Origin: SCQP01 sp050747745
GTDB lineage: Bacteria > Acidobacteriota > Terriglobia > Terriglobales > SCQP01
Reading direction: 5' to 3'
NCBI GenBank assembly: GCA_050747745.1
Contig: JBOGKM010000103.1
Location: forward strand, 62,001-126,000
Length of the DNA: 64,000 nt
Shown: positions 51,896 to 61,790 of the stretch, in pieces
Numbering within the stretch: the stretch's first letter is position 1
Layout: every line of letters starts with the position of its first letter
Made by a program: the position numbers and the translations under genes
The notes under the pieces: model-generated
Told to the model about the DNA's origin: nothing
What the model saw: the letters and a program-made list of their open reading frames with translations, nothing else
Database searches by the model: none

Positions 51896-51901
51896 TAGCG
51901 T
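51896..51901 (+). promoter_or_regulatory. TANNNT box upstream of the GH57 gene
   Basis: TAGCGT followed by the six bases AGAGCT and then the ATG at 51908. No Shine-Dalgarno site is present. Fits the box-N6-start pattern, although the hexamer itself matches the -10 consensus at only the T1, A2 and T6 positions. Confidence 0.3.
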
Positions 51902-51907
51902 AGAGCT

Positions 51908-53788
51908 ATGTCGATTGCCTTCGCGCTGGTGCTGCACGCGCACCAACCGGTGGGAAATTTTGGCGAGGTCATGGAACACTGCTACCGCTCCGCTTACTTG
52001 CCGCTGGTGGAGACGGCGGCGGCACGGCCCTGGTTGCGGTTGAACCTGCACTTCTCCGGTTTTCTCCTCGACTGGCTGGGCGAACGCCATCCCGAATACA
52101 TCGAACTGCTGCAACCGATGATCGCCGAAGAGCGCCTGGAAATGCTGGGCGGCGGCTACTATGAACCGATTCTGGCCGCAATTTCGCCCGCCGATCAGCA
52201 GGAGCAGTTGGCAAGGCTGAGCGCGGCACTGGAGCGGTACTTCGATCGGCGGCCGCGCGGCGCCTGGCTGGCCGAGCGCGTATGGGAGCCGGAGCTGCCG
52301 GCCGTGCTGGCGCAGGCCGGTATCGAGTACGCGCTGCTCGACGACAGCCACCTGCAGCAGGCCGGCCTCGCGGCGGACGCGCTGCACGGTTACTGGCTGA
52401 CCGAAACCCGGAGTCAAATCGTGTCCGTGGTGCCGTCGAATTATTTTCTCCGCCAGGCGCTTCCCTTTCGGCCCGAGGCCGAGGGACTAGAATATCTCGC
52501 GGCGGCGGCGCAACGGCATCCGGGCAGCCTGCTGACTATGGGCGACGATCTGGAAAAGTTCGGAAGCTGGCCGCACACTGCCCAGCACGTGTATGCCGAC
52601 GGCTGGCTGCGGCGATTCCTGGACGGGTTGGAAAAACTGCAGGAGCAGGTGACGACGGTGCGGCTGAGCGACTACCTGCATGGCCACCCGGCGCGTGGGC
52701 TTACGTATATTCCCTGCGCGTCTTACCCAGAGATGATGCGCTGGGCGGGCAGCGGCTCCTGGCGTGGATTTCTTACCAAATATCCGGAATCCAATCTGCT
52801 GCACAAAACCGGGCAGGATCTCGGCCGGCAACTGGACGGCTACAAAGGCAGAGCCAAGGCCGCAGCGCGTGCGCGTACGCATCTGCTGGCGGCCCAATGC
52901 AACGACGTCTACTGGCACGGCTGGTTCGGCGGTATCTACTCGCCGCACCTGCGGCAGGTCGCGTTTGCGCACCTGCTCGCTGCCGAGGAGGAGTTGGGAC
53001 ATCTGGCGCCGGCGCCGCCGTTGCGGCGCTGGGATCTCCTGCGCAACGGCAGCGAGTTGATCGAACTTCGTTCTCCCGAGCTGCGCCTGTTGATCGCGCC
53101 GGGCGATGGCGGCAGCATCATCGAGCTGGATGCGCTGGCGGCGCATGCCAACCTCATCAACTCCATTCAGCGGAGGCCGGAAGCCTACCACGAGGAGTTG
53201 CGCCAACGCGCCGCGGCCAACCCGGCTAACCTTCCTGGTGAGGCCGCAACGCCGGCGACGGAGCTGGCGCAGCGGCTGGTCTACGACGCCTGCGCTCCGG
53301 CCTGCGCCCGCCTCTGGCGCGACCGCGAGCCCGACACCGCTGCCTACGCGGTCTTGCAAGCCAGCCCGGGCCTGATCGAGCTGGAGGAGGGCAGGATCCG
53401 AAAGCACTTCCGGCTGGCGGGGACGGCGCTGGAGTGCGAAATCAGCGGGGCCGAGGCGGGGTTGGAGATGGAATGGGTTTTCAACTTGCTGGCGCCGGAT
53501 GCGCCCGACCGCGGCCTGCTGCACCAGGGTCAGCGTTATCGTCTGGACTGGAGCGGGGAGCTGGGCGCGGGTTCAGTGACGCTGTGCGACGGCTGGCGGC
53601 GCTTGCACATCGAGTTGCAGGCGGAGCCAAAAGCAGTCTGGAAAGTCGAGCCGCGCTATAGCATATCTCAATCCGAGCAGGGCTTCGAGGCCCTTTACCA
53701 GGGCAGCAGTCTGCGGGCTTGCTGGACCGCCGGGGCCGGACCGTTATGGGTGCGCGTGAATATTTTCCCTTGCCAGTGCCACTTTTAA
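51908..53788 (+). CDS. glycoside hydrolase family 57, 4-alpha-glucanotransferase type
   Basis: 626 aa. Acts on alpha-1,4-glucans such as glycogen or maltodextrin, transferring segments. The start FALVLHAHQPVGNFGEVMEHCY is the family motif 1. The nucleophile Glu is residue 123 in WLAERVWEPEL and the acid/base Asp is residue 214 in TMGDDLEKFG, the same numbering as the Thermococcus litoralis enzyme. After the (beta/alpha)7 barrel, the middle DUF1925-like helices (KAAARARTHLLAAQCNDVYWHGWFGGIYSPHLR) and a C-terminal beta-sandwich (from about 370) follow. No signal peptide, so cytoplasmic. It precedes HU by 53 bp. Confidence 0.9.
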   Translation: MSIAFALVLHAHQPVGNFGEVMEHCYRSAYLPLVETAAARPWLRLNLHFSGFLLDWLGERHPEYIELLQPMIAEERLEMLGGGYYEPILAAISPADQQEQLARLSAALERYFDRRPRGAWLAERVWEPELPAVLAQAGIEYALLDDSHLQQAGLAADALHGYWLTETRSQIVSVVPSNYFLRQALPFRPEAEGLEYLAAAAQRHPGSLLTMGDDLEKFGSWPHTAQHVYADGWLRRFLDGLEKLQEQVTTVRLSDYLHGHPARGLTYIPCASYPEMMRWAGSGSWRGFLTKYPESNLLHKTGQDLGRQLDGYKGRAKAAARARTHLLAAQCNDVYWHGWFGGIYSPHLRQVAFAHLLAAEEELGHLAPAPPLRRWDLLRNGSELIELRSPELRLLIAPGDGGSIIELDALAAHANLINSIQRRPEAYHEELRQRAAANPANLPGEAATPATELAQRLVYDACAPACARLWRDREPDTAAYAVLQASPGLIELEEGRIRKHFRLAGTALECEISGAEAGLEMEWVFNLLAPDAPDRGLLHQGQRYRLDWSGELGAGSVTLCDGWRRLHIELQAEPKAVWKVEPRYSISQSEQGFEALYQGSSLRACWTAGAGPLWVRVNIFPCQCHF

Positions 53789-53800
53789 TCGCGTCTCGTG

Positions 53801-53806
53801 TACAAT
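53801..53806 (+). promoter_or_regulatory. -10 box of the HU gene (TACAAT)
   Basis: TACAAT, a 5-of-6 match, lies 35 nt before the HU ATG. The implied leader is about 28-30 nt and contains the strong GGAGGAGGA Shine-Dalgarno site. No good -35 at the expected distance. Confidence 0.55.
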
Positions 53807-53841
53807 CACCTTGTTTTTCGTACCCTTCCGGAGGAGGATGC

Positions 53842-54135
53842 ATGGCAGCTCTGACCAAGACAATGATTGTTTCCCAAATGGCCGAGACAACCGGCCTGAA
53901 CAAGAAAGAGTCCGCGAATTATCTCGACGCACTGGCTTCGCTGGCGGTTAAAGAGACCAAGCGCAGCGGCCAGTTCACGCTTCCCGGCCTGGGGAAACTG
54001 GTGAAGCAAAACCGCAAGGCGCGCATGGGGCGCAATCCGCAAACCGGCGAGGCCCTCAAGATCCCGGCCAAGACGGTGGTGAAGTTTCGCGTGGCGAAGG
54101 CGGCCAAGGACGCCATCGCACCGGGCAAGAAATAA
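53842..54135 (+). CDS. hup: HU family DNA-binding protein
   Basis: 97 aa. Nucleoid-associated DNA-bending protein. It starts MAALTKTMIVSQMAETTGLNKKESANYLDALASLAVKE, then GQFTLPGLGKLVKQNRKARMGRNPQTGEALKIPAKTVVKFRVAKAAKDA. The DNA-intercalating arm (RMGRNPQTGE) with its Pro is intact. The ATG is chosen because GGAGGAGGA lies just 3 nt upstream; the longer in-frame reading overlaps the GH57 gene. Terminated by a perfect hairpin 22 bp downstream. Confidence 0.95.
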   Translation: MAALTKTMIVSQMAETTGLNKKESANYLDALASLAVKETKRSGQFTLPGLGKLVKQNRKARMGRNPQTGEALKIPAKTVVKFRVAKAAKDAIAPGKK

Positions 54136-54157
54136 GCACCGCTTTCCGCCTTTTTCA

Positions 54158-54186
54158 ATGAACGCGCACCCGCTCCGGGTGCGCGT

Positions 54187-54195
<9 letters not shown>
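54158..54195 (+). terminator. rho-independent terminator after HU
   Basis: A perfect 14-bp inverted repeat (ATGAACGCGCACCC / GGGTGCGCGTTCAT) with a 5-nt loop GCTCC, followed by CTTTT on the plus strand. The T-run is on the HU side only. The right arm overlaps the last bases and TGA stop (54189-54187) of the convergent kinase gene. Confidence 0.85.
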
Positions 54196-56826
<2,631 letters not shown>

Positions 56827-56834
56827 TGCGGAGG

Positions 56835-56840
56835 ATTATA
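56835..56840 (-). promoter_or_regulatory. consensus -10 box (TATAAT) of kinase 2
   Basis: Exact TATAAT on the minus strand, 8 nt before the kinase ATG and 17 nt after the larB stop. The intervening CCTCCGCA contains no Shine-Dalgarno site. The predicted leader is 0-2 nt. Confidence 0.55.
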
Positions 56841-56856
56841 CCCCACGCGCTGAACG

Positions 56857-57618
56857 CTATCTGGTGCGGTTGATGGCGGCGGCAACGAACCCGGCGCCGA
56901 ATCCGTTATCGATATTGACGGTGACCACGTTGGCGGCGCAAGAGTTGAGCATGGTGAGCAGCGCGGCCAAGCCGCCCAAGTGCGCGCCGTAGCCGATGCT
57001 GGTGGGCACGGCAATTACAGGCGCAGCCACCAAGCCGCCGACCACGCTGGGCAGGGCGCCATCCATGCCGGCCACAACGATCACCGCGCGCGCGCTTTGC
57101 AAGGCCGGCAGATCGGCAAGGAGACGGTGCAGGCCGGAAACACCGCAGTCAGAAAGGCGCGCCACCGGTCCGCCAAACATTTCCGCCGTGAGCGCCGCTT
57201 CATCGGCCACGGGGAGATCGCTGGTGCCGGCGCAGACGACGAGCACCGTGCCAGTACCCTGCAGCGGCGGCTCGCGCTGCAGCGCAAGGACACGGGCGGA
57301 AGGGTGATAGACGGCCGCAGGCAGAACAGCACGAACCGCCGCGGCAGCGGCTTCGCCGGCGCGCGTGATCAGTAAATTGGGCGATTCCCGTGCCACGGCG
57401 TTTGCGATCGCCGCTACCTGGTCCGCGGTTTTGCCCTGGGCCAAAATGACCTCCGGCGCGCCCTGACGCAGAGCACGATGATGGTCGACGCGGGCAAAAC
57501 CTAAATCCTCAAACGGCCGCTGACGGAGGTGCGCACGCAGTTCGCTCAGCGCCGCGCCGGAAGCCAGATGGCCACTGGCCACGTTGTCCAACAAGGTTCG
57601 CAGTGCCTGTTCATCCAC
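56857..57618 (-). CDS. larB: LarB-like AIR-carboxylase-fold protein (nickel pincer cofactor synthesis)
   Basis: 253 aa from the GTG at 57618. LarB carboxylates and hydrolyses nicotinic acid adenine dinucleotide in synthesis of the nickel-pincer cofactor of lactate racemase. It has FEDLGFARVDHHRALRQGAPEVILAQGKTADQV, TSDLPVADEAALTAEMFG, DCGVSGLHRLLADL, VVAGMDGALPSVVGGLVAAPVIAVPTSIGYG, and LLTMLNSCAANVVTVNIDNGFGAG. The start is chosen because TACAAT ends exactly 6 nt before this GTG. An earlier GTG at 57648 would add 10 residues. larC, larE and larA are not in the window. Confidence 0.9.
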   Translation of the reverse strand: MDEQALRTLLDNVASGHLASGAALSELRAHLRQRPFEDLGFARVDHHRALRQGAPEVILAQGKTADQVAAIANAVARESPNLLITRAGEAAAAAVRAVLPAAVYHPSARVLALQREPPLQGTGTVLVVCAGTSDLPVADEAALTAEMFGGPVARLSDCGVSGLHRLLADLPALQSARAVIVVAGMDGALPSVVGGLVAAPVIAVPTSIGYGAHLGGLAALLTMLNSCAANVVTVNIDNGFGAGFVAAAINRTR

Positions 57619-57624
57619 AAAATC

Positions 57625-57630
57625 ATTGTA
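57625..57630 (-). promoter_or_regulatory. -10 box of larB (TACAAT)
   Basis: TACAAT (5 of 6 consensus) on the minus strand, followed by GATTTT and the GTG start at 57618. This box decides the larB start over the GTG at 57648. Confidence 0.5.
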
Positions 57631-57661
57631 GGCGGTTAGCCCGAGCACAACCTTGGAATGC

Positions 57662-57667
57662 TACCCT
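57662..57667 (+). promoter_or_regulatory. TANNNT box upstream of ubiX
   Basis: TACCCT followed by AATCGC and the GTG at 57674. Fits the box-N6-start pattern. It lies 32 bp from the larB box on the other strand. Confidence 0.35.
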
Positions 57668-57673
57668 AATCGC

Positions 57674-58294
57674 GTGCCTACCGCTCTCACCTTGACGCTC
57701 GCGCTCACCGGCGCCAGTGGAGCTGCGCTCACGCGCACGCTGCTGGACCAGCTGGAGCAGGACGAACGCGTGGAGCATGTGGATTTGGTGGCCTCGCCGC
57801 ATGGGCTGCGGGTGGCGCGTGAGGAACTTGATCTCAGCGAAGGCACACTGGAACAGTTGCCGCAGCGGCTGCTGGGCCGGGAGGCACCGAAAGTGCAGGT
57901 GCATGACAATCGCGATATCGGCGCCAACATCGCCAGCGGCTCCTATCCGAGCGTGGGCATGATCGTGGCTCCGTGCAGCATGGGGACGTGCGCCGCCATC
58001 ACCCACGGTCTGGCCGACACACTCATTGAGCGCGCCGCGGACGTGTGCCTGAAGGAGCGCCGCAAGCTGCTGCTGGTGGTGCGGGAATCGCCGCTGAACC
58101 TGGTACACTTGCGCAACCTGCTGGCGGCGCACGAAGCCGGCGCCACGATTTATCCGCTCACTCCCGCCTTTTACGACCGCGCTGAAACCATAGGCGCGAT
58201 GTTGTTGCAATTCGCAGCCCGCTTGCTGGAGCAAGCGGGCCTTCCGCAGTCAACTGCTTTTCAGTGGCAGGGCTCGGAGCGGCGGCTGGTATGA
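57674..58294 (+). CDS. ubiX: flavin prenyltransferase UbiX
   Basis: 206 aa. Makes prenylated FMN, the cofactor of UbiD-type decarboxylases used in quinone synthesis and other decarboxylations. It has LALTGASGAALTRTLLDQL, GSYPSVGMIVAPCSMGTCAAITHGLADTLIERAADVCLKERRKLLLVVRESPLNLVHLRNLLAAHEAGATIYPLTPAFY, all classic UbiX/Pad1 segments. The GTG at 57674 is preferred; a TTG at 57653 would add 7 residues. It overlaps the next gene by 4 bp (ATGA). No ubiD in the window. Confidence 0.94.
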   Translation: MPTALTLTLALTGASGAALTRTLLDQLEQDERVEHVDLVASPHGLRVAREELDLSEGTLEQLPQRLLGREAPKVQVHDNRDIGANIASGSYPSVGMIVAPCSMGTCAAITHGLADTLIERAADVCLKERRKLLLVVRESPLNLVHLRNLLAAHEAGATIYPLTPAFYDRAETIGAMLLQFAARLLEQAGLPQSTAFQWQGSERRLV

Positions 58295-58761
58295 GCGCCG
58301 ACGCAGCCGCAGTGCCCGAATCCACCGCCAAGAAGAAGACACTTACTGTGACTGTTATACTGCTCATCCTGATCGCTGTCGGACTGGAGGCGGCAGGACA
58401 AATCCTCTATAAATCCGGCATCAACCGCGTGCCCGGAATGGTCGGCTCGCCCTTCAGCTCCTGGGCGCTGGTCATTTTCGCCTGGGAGGCGCTGCGCGAC
58501 TGGCGCGTGCTGATGGGCATCGGGATCTACTGCGCCCAGGCAGCCGTTTGGTGGGCGGTGCTGTCGCGCGTAGACCTCGCCTACGCCTATCCGCTTCTCA
58601 GCTTGAGCTACATCGTAGTGCTGGGCGCTTCACATGTGTTCTTAAAGGAACGCATATCCACGCAGAAATGGCTGGGCACGATCGCGGTGCTGATCGGCGT
58701 CTACCTGATAACGCGAACCACCCCGATTACGCTCCCTCGGCATCTGTTCCGGCGGCACTGA
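58291..58761 (+). CDS. small EamA/SMR-type membrane transporter
   Basis: 156 aa with four helices: VTVILLILIAVGLEAAGQILYKSG, a central helix around LMGIGIYCAQAAVWWAVLS, YAYPLLSLSYIVVLGASHVF, and WLGTIAVLIGVYLITR. The VDLAYAYPLLSLSYIVV and FLKERISTQKWLGTIAVLIGVYLI pattern matches half-size drug/metabolite transporters, which work as dimers. Substrate unknown. It overlaps the ubiX stop (ATGA), suggesting linked expression, and overlaps the convergent PspC gene by 35 bp. Confidence 0.8.
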   Translation: MSADAAAVPESTAKKKTLTVTVILLILIAVGLEAAGQILYKSGINRVPGMVGSPFSSWALVIFAWEALRDWRVLMGIGIYCAQAAVWWAVLSRVDLAYAYPLLSLSYIVVLGASHVFLKERISTQKWLGTIAVLIGVYLITRTTPITLPRHLFRRH

Positions 58762-59041
58762 GATCCGGCGCGGGCTGATCGGGAATCAGGATCCAGGCAA
58801 CCACATAGGCGAGGACGCCGAACACAAAGGCGAACAGCACCGTGACCACCGCCCAGAGGACGCGAACCAGGGTGGGATCGAGGTCGAGGGCGCGGGCAAA
58901 GGCCAGGCAGACGCCGGCGATGGTGCGGCCCGAGCGCGGGCGCTCCATGGGACGGCGCGGTTGCGGGCGGACGGGGTTGGCGCGGCCACAGTTATGGCAA
59001 TAGGCTCCGCGTAGCTCGGTTCCGCAGGCGTTGCAGTACAT
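58727..59041 (-). CDS. zinc-ribbon / PspC domain protein
   Basis: 104 aa from the ATG at 59041, which has GGAGGA 7 nt upstream. An N-terminal zinc ribbon (MYCNACGTELRGAYCHNCGRANP, CxxC...CxxC) is joined to a PspC domain (RSGRTIAGVCLAFARALDLDPTLVRVLWAVVTVLFAFVFGVLAYVVAWILIP) with one or two membrane helices. PspC proteins respond to envelope stress. An upstream ATG at 59056 is also possible; TATCCT ends 7 nt before it, which would make that form leaderless. Confidence 0.85.
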   Translation of the reverse strand: MYCNACGTELRGAYCHNCGRANPVRPQPRRPMERPRSGRTIAGVCLAFARALDLDPTLVRVLWAVVTVLFAFVFGVLAYVVAWILIPDQPAPDLSAAGTDAEGA

Positions 59042-59118
59042 GGCGGATTCCTCCATTCTGAAAAGGATACGTCCGGGAGAAGCTGCCGGTTCGGACAATA
59101 GTCGGGGTATGCTTAGGC

Positions 59119-60237
59119 ATGGGACCATCGGCAAGGCTGTGGTGTGCGCTGATGTGCCTGATGACACTTGCGTGCGGGCTGGTGGCTGCCGCCCAGGGGG
59201 CAAAAAGACCGACGCTGCGAGCGCCGCAGATCCCGCTGATCAAGATTAGCACCACCATTGTCGAGGTGCCGGTACTGGTGCTCAACAAACAGGGCCAGCC
59301 CATGCAGGAGCTGAGACTAAGCGACTTCAGCATTTTCGACGATGGGCGGCTGCAGCACATTTCCGGCTTCGACCACTCCCCGCGCCCGGTGTCGCTGGCC
59401 ATCGTGGTGGACACCTACGACTGGAACGCGATCGACCAGGCCAAACGCGCAGCGCAGTTGATCAGCGCCATGGTGGTGGGCGCCCAAGGCGAGGCCAGCA
59501 TCTACGTTCCTGGCCCGCAGGCGCGATGCGTTTTGGCCTTCACCAGCGATACCAGCCGGATTGCCGACGTGCTGCAGCACCTGAACCTTTCGCCGGCGGC
59601 GCCGCAGGGAGCGGGATCGATTATGGATCCGCTCAACCTGGCCATGCTGGCGTTGCGCCACCAGCCGCGCTCGCGGACGCGGGCGGCGCTGGTGATCTCC
59701 AGCTCCAACAGCAAAGGCGAGGGCGCCGAGGCAGTGCTGGACAGCGGCATGAGCGATGCGATTCCGGTGTTCCGCATTCGGCCCAACCAGCCCGCCAACG
59801 CACCCCAGCACATCAATCCCGACACGCCCGAACTGCGCGGCTACGGACAAGGATCGCAGCGCGAGCAGGCGCCGGCGGCTCCGATGGACAGCCGCGGCCA
59901 GCCGACGACCGGCAATGGCGATTTCGGATTGAACCTGGCGCCGATCATCACGGGCGCGGCCGGGCTCGCCGCCAAGGTCCTGATGCCGCACTACTTGAAC
60001 TACGTGTTCTACAGCGGCGGGGTGAGTTACAATCCGGGCAATGATCACCAGTTCGACCAGAGGCTATCGCTGATCGGGCAGGAGCTGCGTTCCTACTATC
60101 ATCTGTTCTACTCTCCCAACGATCTGACGCCCACGGCACGTCTGCACGCCATCAACGTGTATTTGGATTTGCCGGCCACCTCCGGCCTGGGCCACGTCAG
60201 CTATCGCCGCACCTACGTCGGCGTGCAGCCGCATTGA
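59119..60237 (+). CDS. secreted VWFA-related protein (acidobacterial type)
   Basis: 372 aa with a signal peptide (LWCALMCLMTLACGLVAAAQG). It follows the pattern of VWFA-related acidobacterial proteins: IKISTTIVEVPVLVLNKQGQPMQELRLSDFSIFDDGRLQHISGFDH, then the VWA start PVSLAIVVDTYDW. The metal-site motif DxSxS is altered to DTYDW, so metal-dependent adhesion may be lost. LRHQPRSRTRAALVISSSNS and QELRSYYHLFYSPNDLTPTARLHAINV are typical later parts. Partner unknown. TATGCT lies 5 nt before the ATG. The stop overlaps the ubiE TTG start. Confidence 0.82.
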   Translation: MGPSARLWCALMCLMTLACGLVAAAQGAKRPTLRAPQIPLIKISTTIVEVPVLVLNKQGQPMQELRLSDFSIFDDGRLQHISGFDHSPRPVSLAIVVDTYDWNAIDQAKRAAQLISAMVVGAQGEASIYVPGPQARCVLAFTSDTSRIADVLQHLNLSPAAPQGAGSIMDPLNLAMLALRHQPRSRTRAALVISSSNSKGEGAEAVLDSGMSDAIPVFRIRPNQPANAPQHINPDTPELRGYGQGSQREQAPAAPMDSRGQPTTGNGDFGLNLAPIITGAAGLAAKVLMPHYLNYVFYSGGVSYNPGNDHQFDQRLSLIGQELRSYYHLFYSPNDLTPTARLHAINVYLDLPATSGLGHVSYRRTYVGVQPH

Positions 60238-60992
60238 GAGGCAAGACAAGCGAGCCGGCGGCGGGCACCCGGCCGGCGGGCGTGAAGGCGGGGCAGGAGG
60301 GGGCGCATGTGCGCGGCATGTTCGACCGCATTGCGCCGACCTACGACCGGGCCAACCACCTGCTGACGTTATCGGTGGACCGCTGGTGGCGCTGGCGCAC
60401 GGTGGGGTTGTTGCGGCGGAAACTGGCCGCCGGCGGAGCAGAGCTGGCAGGCGCCCGCGTGCTCGATGTCTGCTGCGGCACGGGCGACATGGCGCTGGCA
60501 CTGAGGGCGGGCCTGGCGGGCACGCGCATCACCGGAGCTGATTTCAGCCGCGCCATGCTGCTGCGGGCGCGCGCAAAAGCGCCGGGCGTGGACTGGGTGC
60601 AGGCGGACGCGCTGCATTTGCCCTGCAGGGACGGCAGTTGCAGCGCGCTGGCCAGCGCCTTCGGGTTCCGTAATCTCAGCGATTACCGCGCCGGCCTGGC
60701 CGAGTTTTACCGTTGCCTGCGGCCGGGCGGTGTGCTCGCGATCCTGGAGATTTCCCGGCCCTCGGCGCCGCTGCTGCGCCAACTCTACCCATTCTATTTT
60801 GAGCACGTGCTGCCGCGTGTGGGTGGCTGGATCTCGGGCGACGCGGGCGCATATCGGTATTTGCCGGACTCGGTGTCGCGCTTCCCTTCCCCGCCCGAGC
60901 TGGTGCGCTGGATGCGCGCCAGCGGCTTTGGCGAAGCCGGTTTTCTGCGCCTCGCCGGCGGCATTGCCGCGCTCCATCTGGCGGTGAAGTAG
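60234..60992 (+). CDS. ubiE: demethylmenaquinone/ubiquinone methyltransferase
   Basis: 252 aa, starting with a TTG that overlaps the previous stop (TTGA). SAM-dependent C-methylation of the quinone ring. Motifs: MFDRIAPTYDRANHLLTLSVDRWWRWRTV, ARVLDVCCGTGDMALAL (SAM motif I), ITGADFSRAMLLRARAK, ALASAFGFRNLSDYRAGLAEFYRCLRPGGVLAILEIS, and AYRYLPDSVSRFPSPPELVRWMRASGF. About 28 N-terminal residues precede the conserved core, so a later start is possible. It is followed by etfB after 22 bp. Confidence 0.92.
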   Translation: MRGKTSEPAAGTRPAGVKAGQEGAHVRGMFDRIAPTYDRANHLLTLSVDRWWRWRTVGLLRRKLAAGGAELAGARVLDVCCGTGDMALALRAGLAGTRITGADFSRAMLLRARAKAPGVDWVQADALHLPCRDGSCSALASAFGFRNLSDYRAGLAEFYRCLRPGGVLAILEISRPSAPLLRQLYPFYFEHVLPRVGGWISGDAGAYRYLPDSVSRFPSPPELVRWMRASGFGEAGFLRLAGGIAALHLAVK

Positions 60993-61002
60993 GAGCGGCC
61001 GC

Positions 61003-61008
61003 TATACT
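61003..61008 (+). promoter_or_regulatory. -10 box of etfB (TATACT)
   Basis: TATACT followed by CAAGAA and the GTG at 61015, exactly the box-N6-start layout. The same hexamer serves ilvE/ftsZ and tRNA-Val. There is no Shine-Dalgarno site. Confidence 0.5.
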
Positions 61009-61014
61009 CAAGAA

Positions 61015-61788
61015 GTGAAGATTCTGGTGTGCTTGAAGCAAGTTCCGGCCAAGGATGCGCCGCTCAAGCTGGGGCCGGACGCGAGGTGGATCCGGGAAGA
61101 TGTGAGCTACGAGGTGAACGAGCCGGATGCGTTCGCCCTGGAGGCGGCGCTGCGGTTGAAGGAGGCGCACGGGGGCGAGGTGGCAGCGTTGACGGTGGGT
61201 CCGGTGCGCGCGGCGCAGGTGCTGCGCGAAGCCCTGGCCAAGGGCGCCGATCGCGCCATCCACATTGAAGGGGCCGAGGCAGTCCATCTCGACGCCTATG
61301 CGGCCGCCGAAGCCATCGCGCGCGCGATCGCCGGCCAATCCTACGACCTCATCTGCACCGGGCTGCAGTCCGACGACGGCGGCAACGGCCAGACGGGCGT
61401 GATCCTGGCGGAGCTTCTGGGCGCGCCCCACGCCACCATCATTATGCAGATCGAACCGGCGGGCGAGAAGCGCGTCAAAGTCAAACGCGAGCTCGAGGGC
61501 GGCAACTTCCAGTTTGTAGAAATGCCCACACCGGCGGTACTGACGATACAGAGCGGGATCCATAAGCTGCGCTACGCCACGCTGATGGGGATCAAGCAAG
61601 CCAAGAACAAGCCGCTGGCCCATACCACGCTGGAAGAGAACGGCGCGGGGCCGGGACTGAACCGGCAGGTGCTGCACAAATTGTTCGTGCCGGTCAAAAG
61701 CAAGGGCACGGTGCGCATTGCGGGTACGCCCAGGGAACAGGCGGCGGCGCTGCTGCAGCACCTGCGCCAGGACGCACGCGTTTTCTGA
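61015..61788 (+). CDS. etfB: electron transfer flavoprotein beta subunit
   Basis: 257 aa. With EtfA it carries electrons from acyl-CoA dehydrogenases to ETF-QO. It begins MKILVCLKQVPAKDAPLK (GTG). It has VNEPDAFALEAALRLKEAHGGEVAALTVGP, the AMP-binding YDLICTGLQSDDGGNGQTGVILAELLG, and VKRELEGGNFQFVEMPTPAVLTIQSGIHKLRYATLMGIKQAKNKPL. It lies 2 bp before etfA. Confidence 0.96.
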   Translation: MKILVCLKQVPAKDAPLKLGPDARWIREDVSYEVNEPDAFALEAALRLKEAHGGEVAALTVGPVRAAQVLREALAKGADRAIHIEGAEAVHLDAYAAAEAIARAIAGQSYDLICTGLQSDDGGNGQTGVILAELLGAPHATIIMQIEPAGEKRVKVKRELEGGNFQFVEMPTPAVLTIQSGIHKLRYATLMGIKQAKNKPLAHTTLEENGAGPGLNRQVLHKLFVPVKSKGTVRIAGTPREQAAALLQHLRQDARVF

Positions 61789-61790
61789 TC

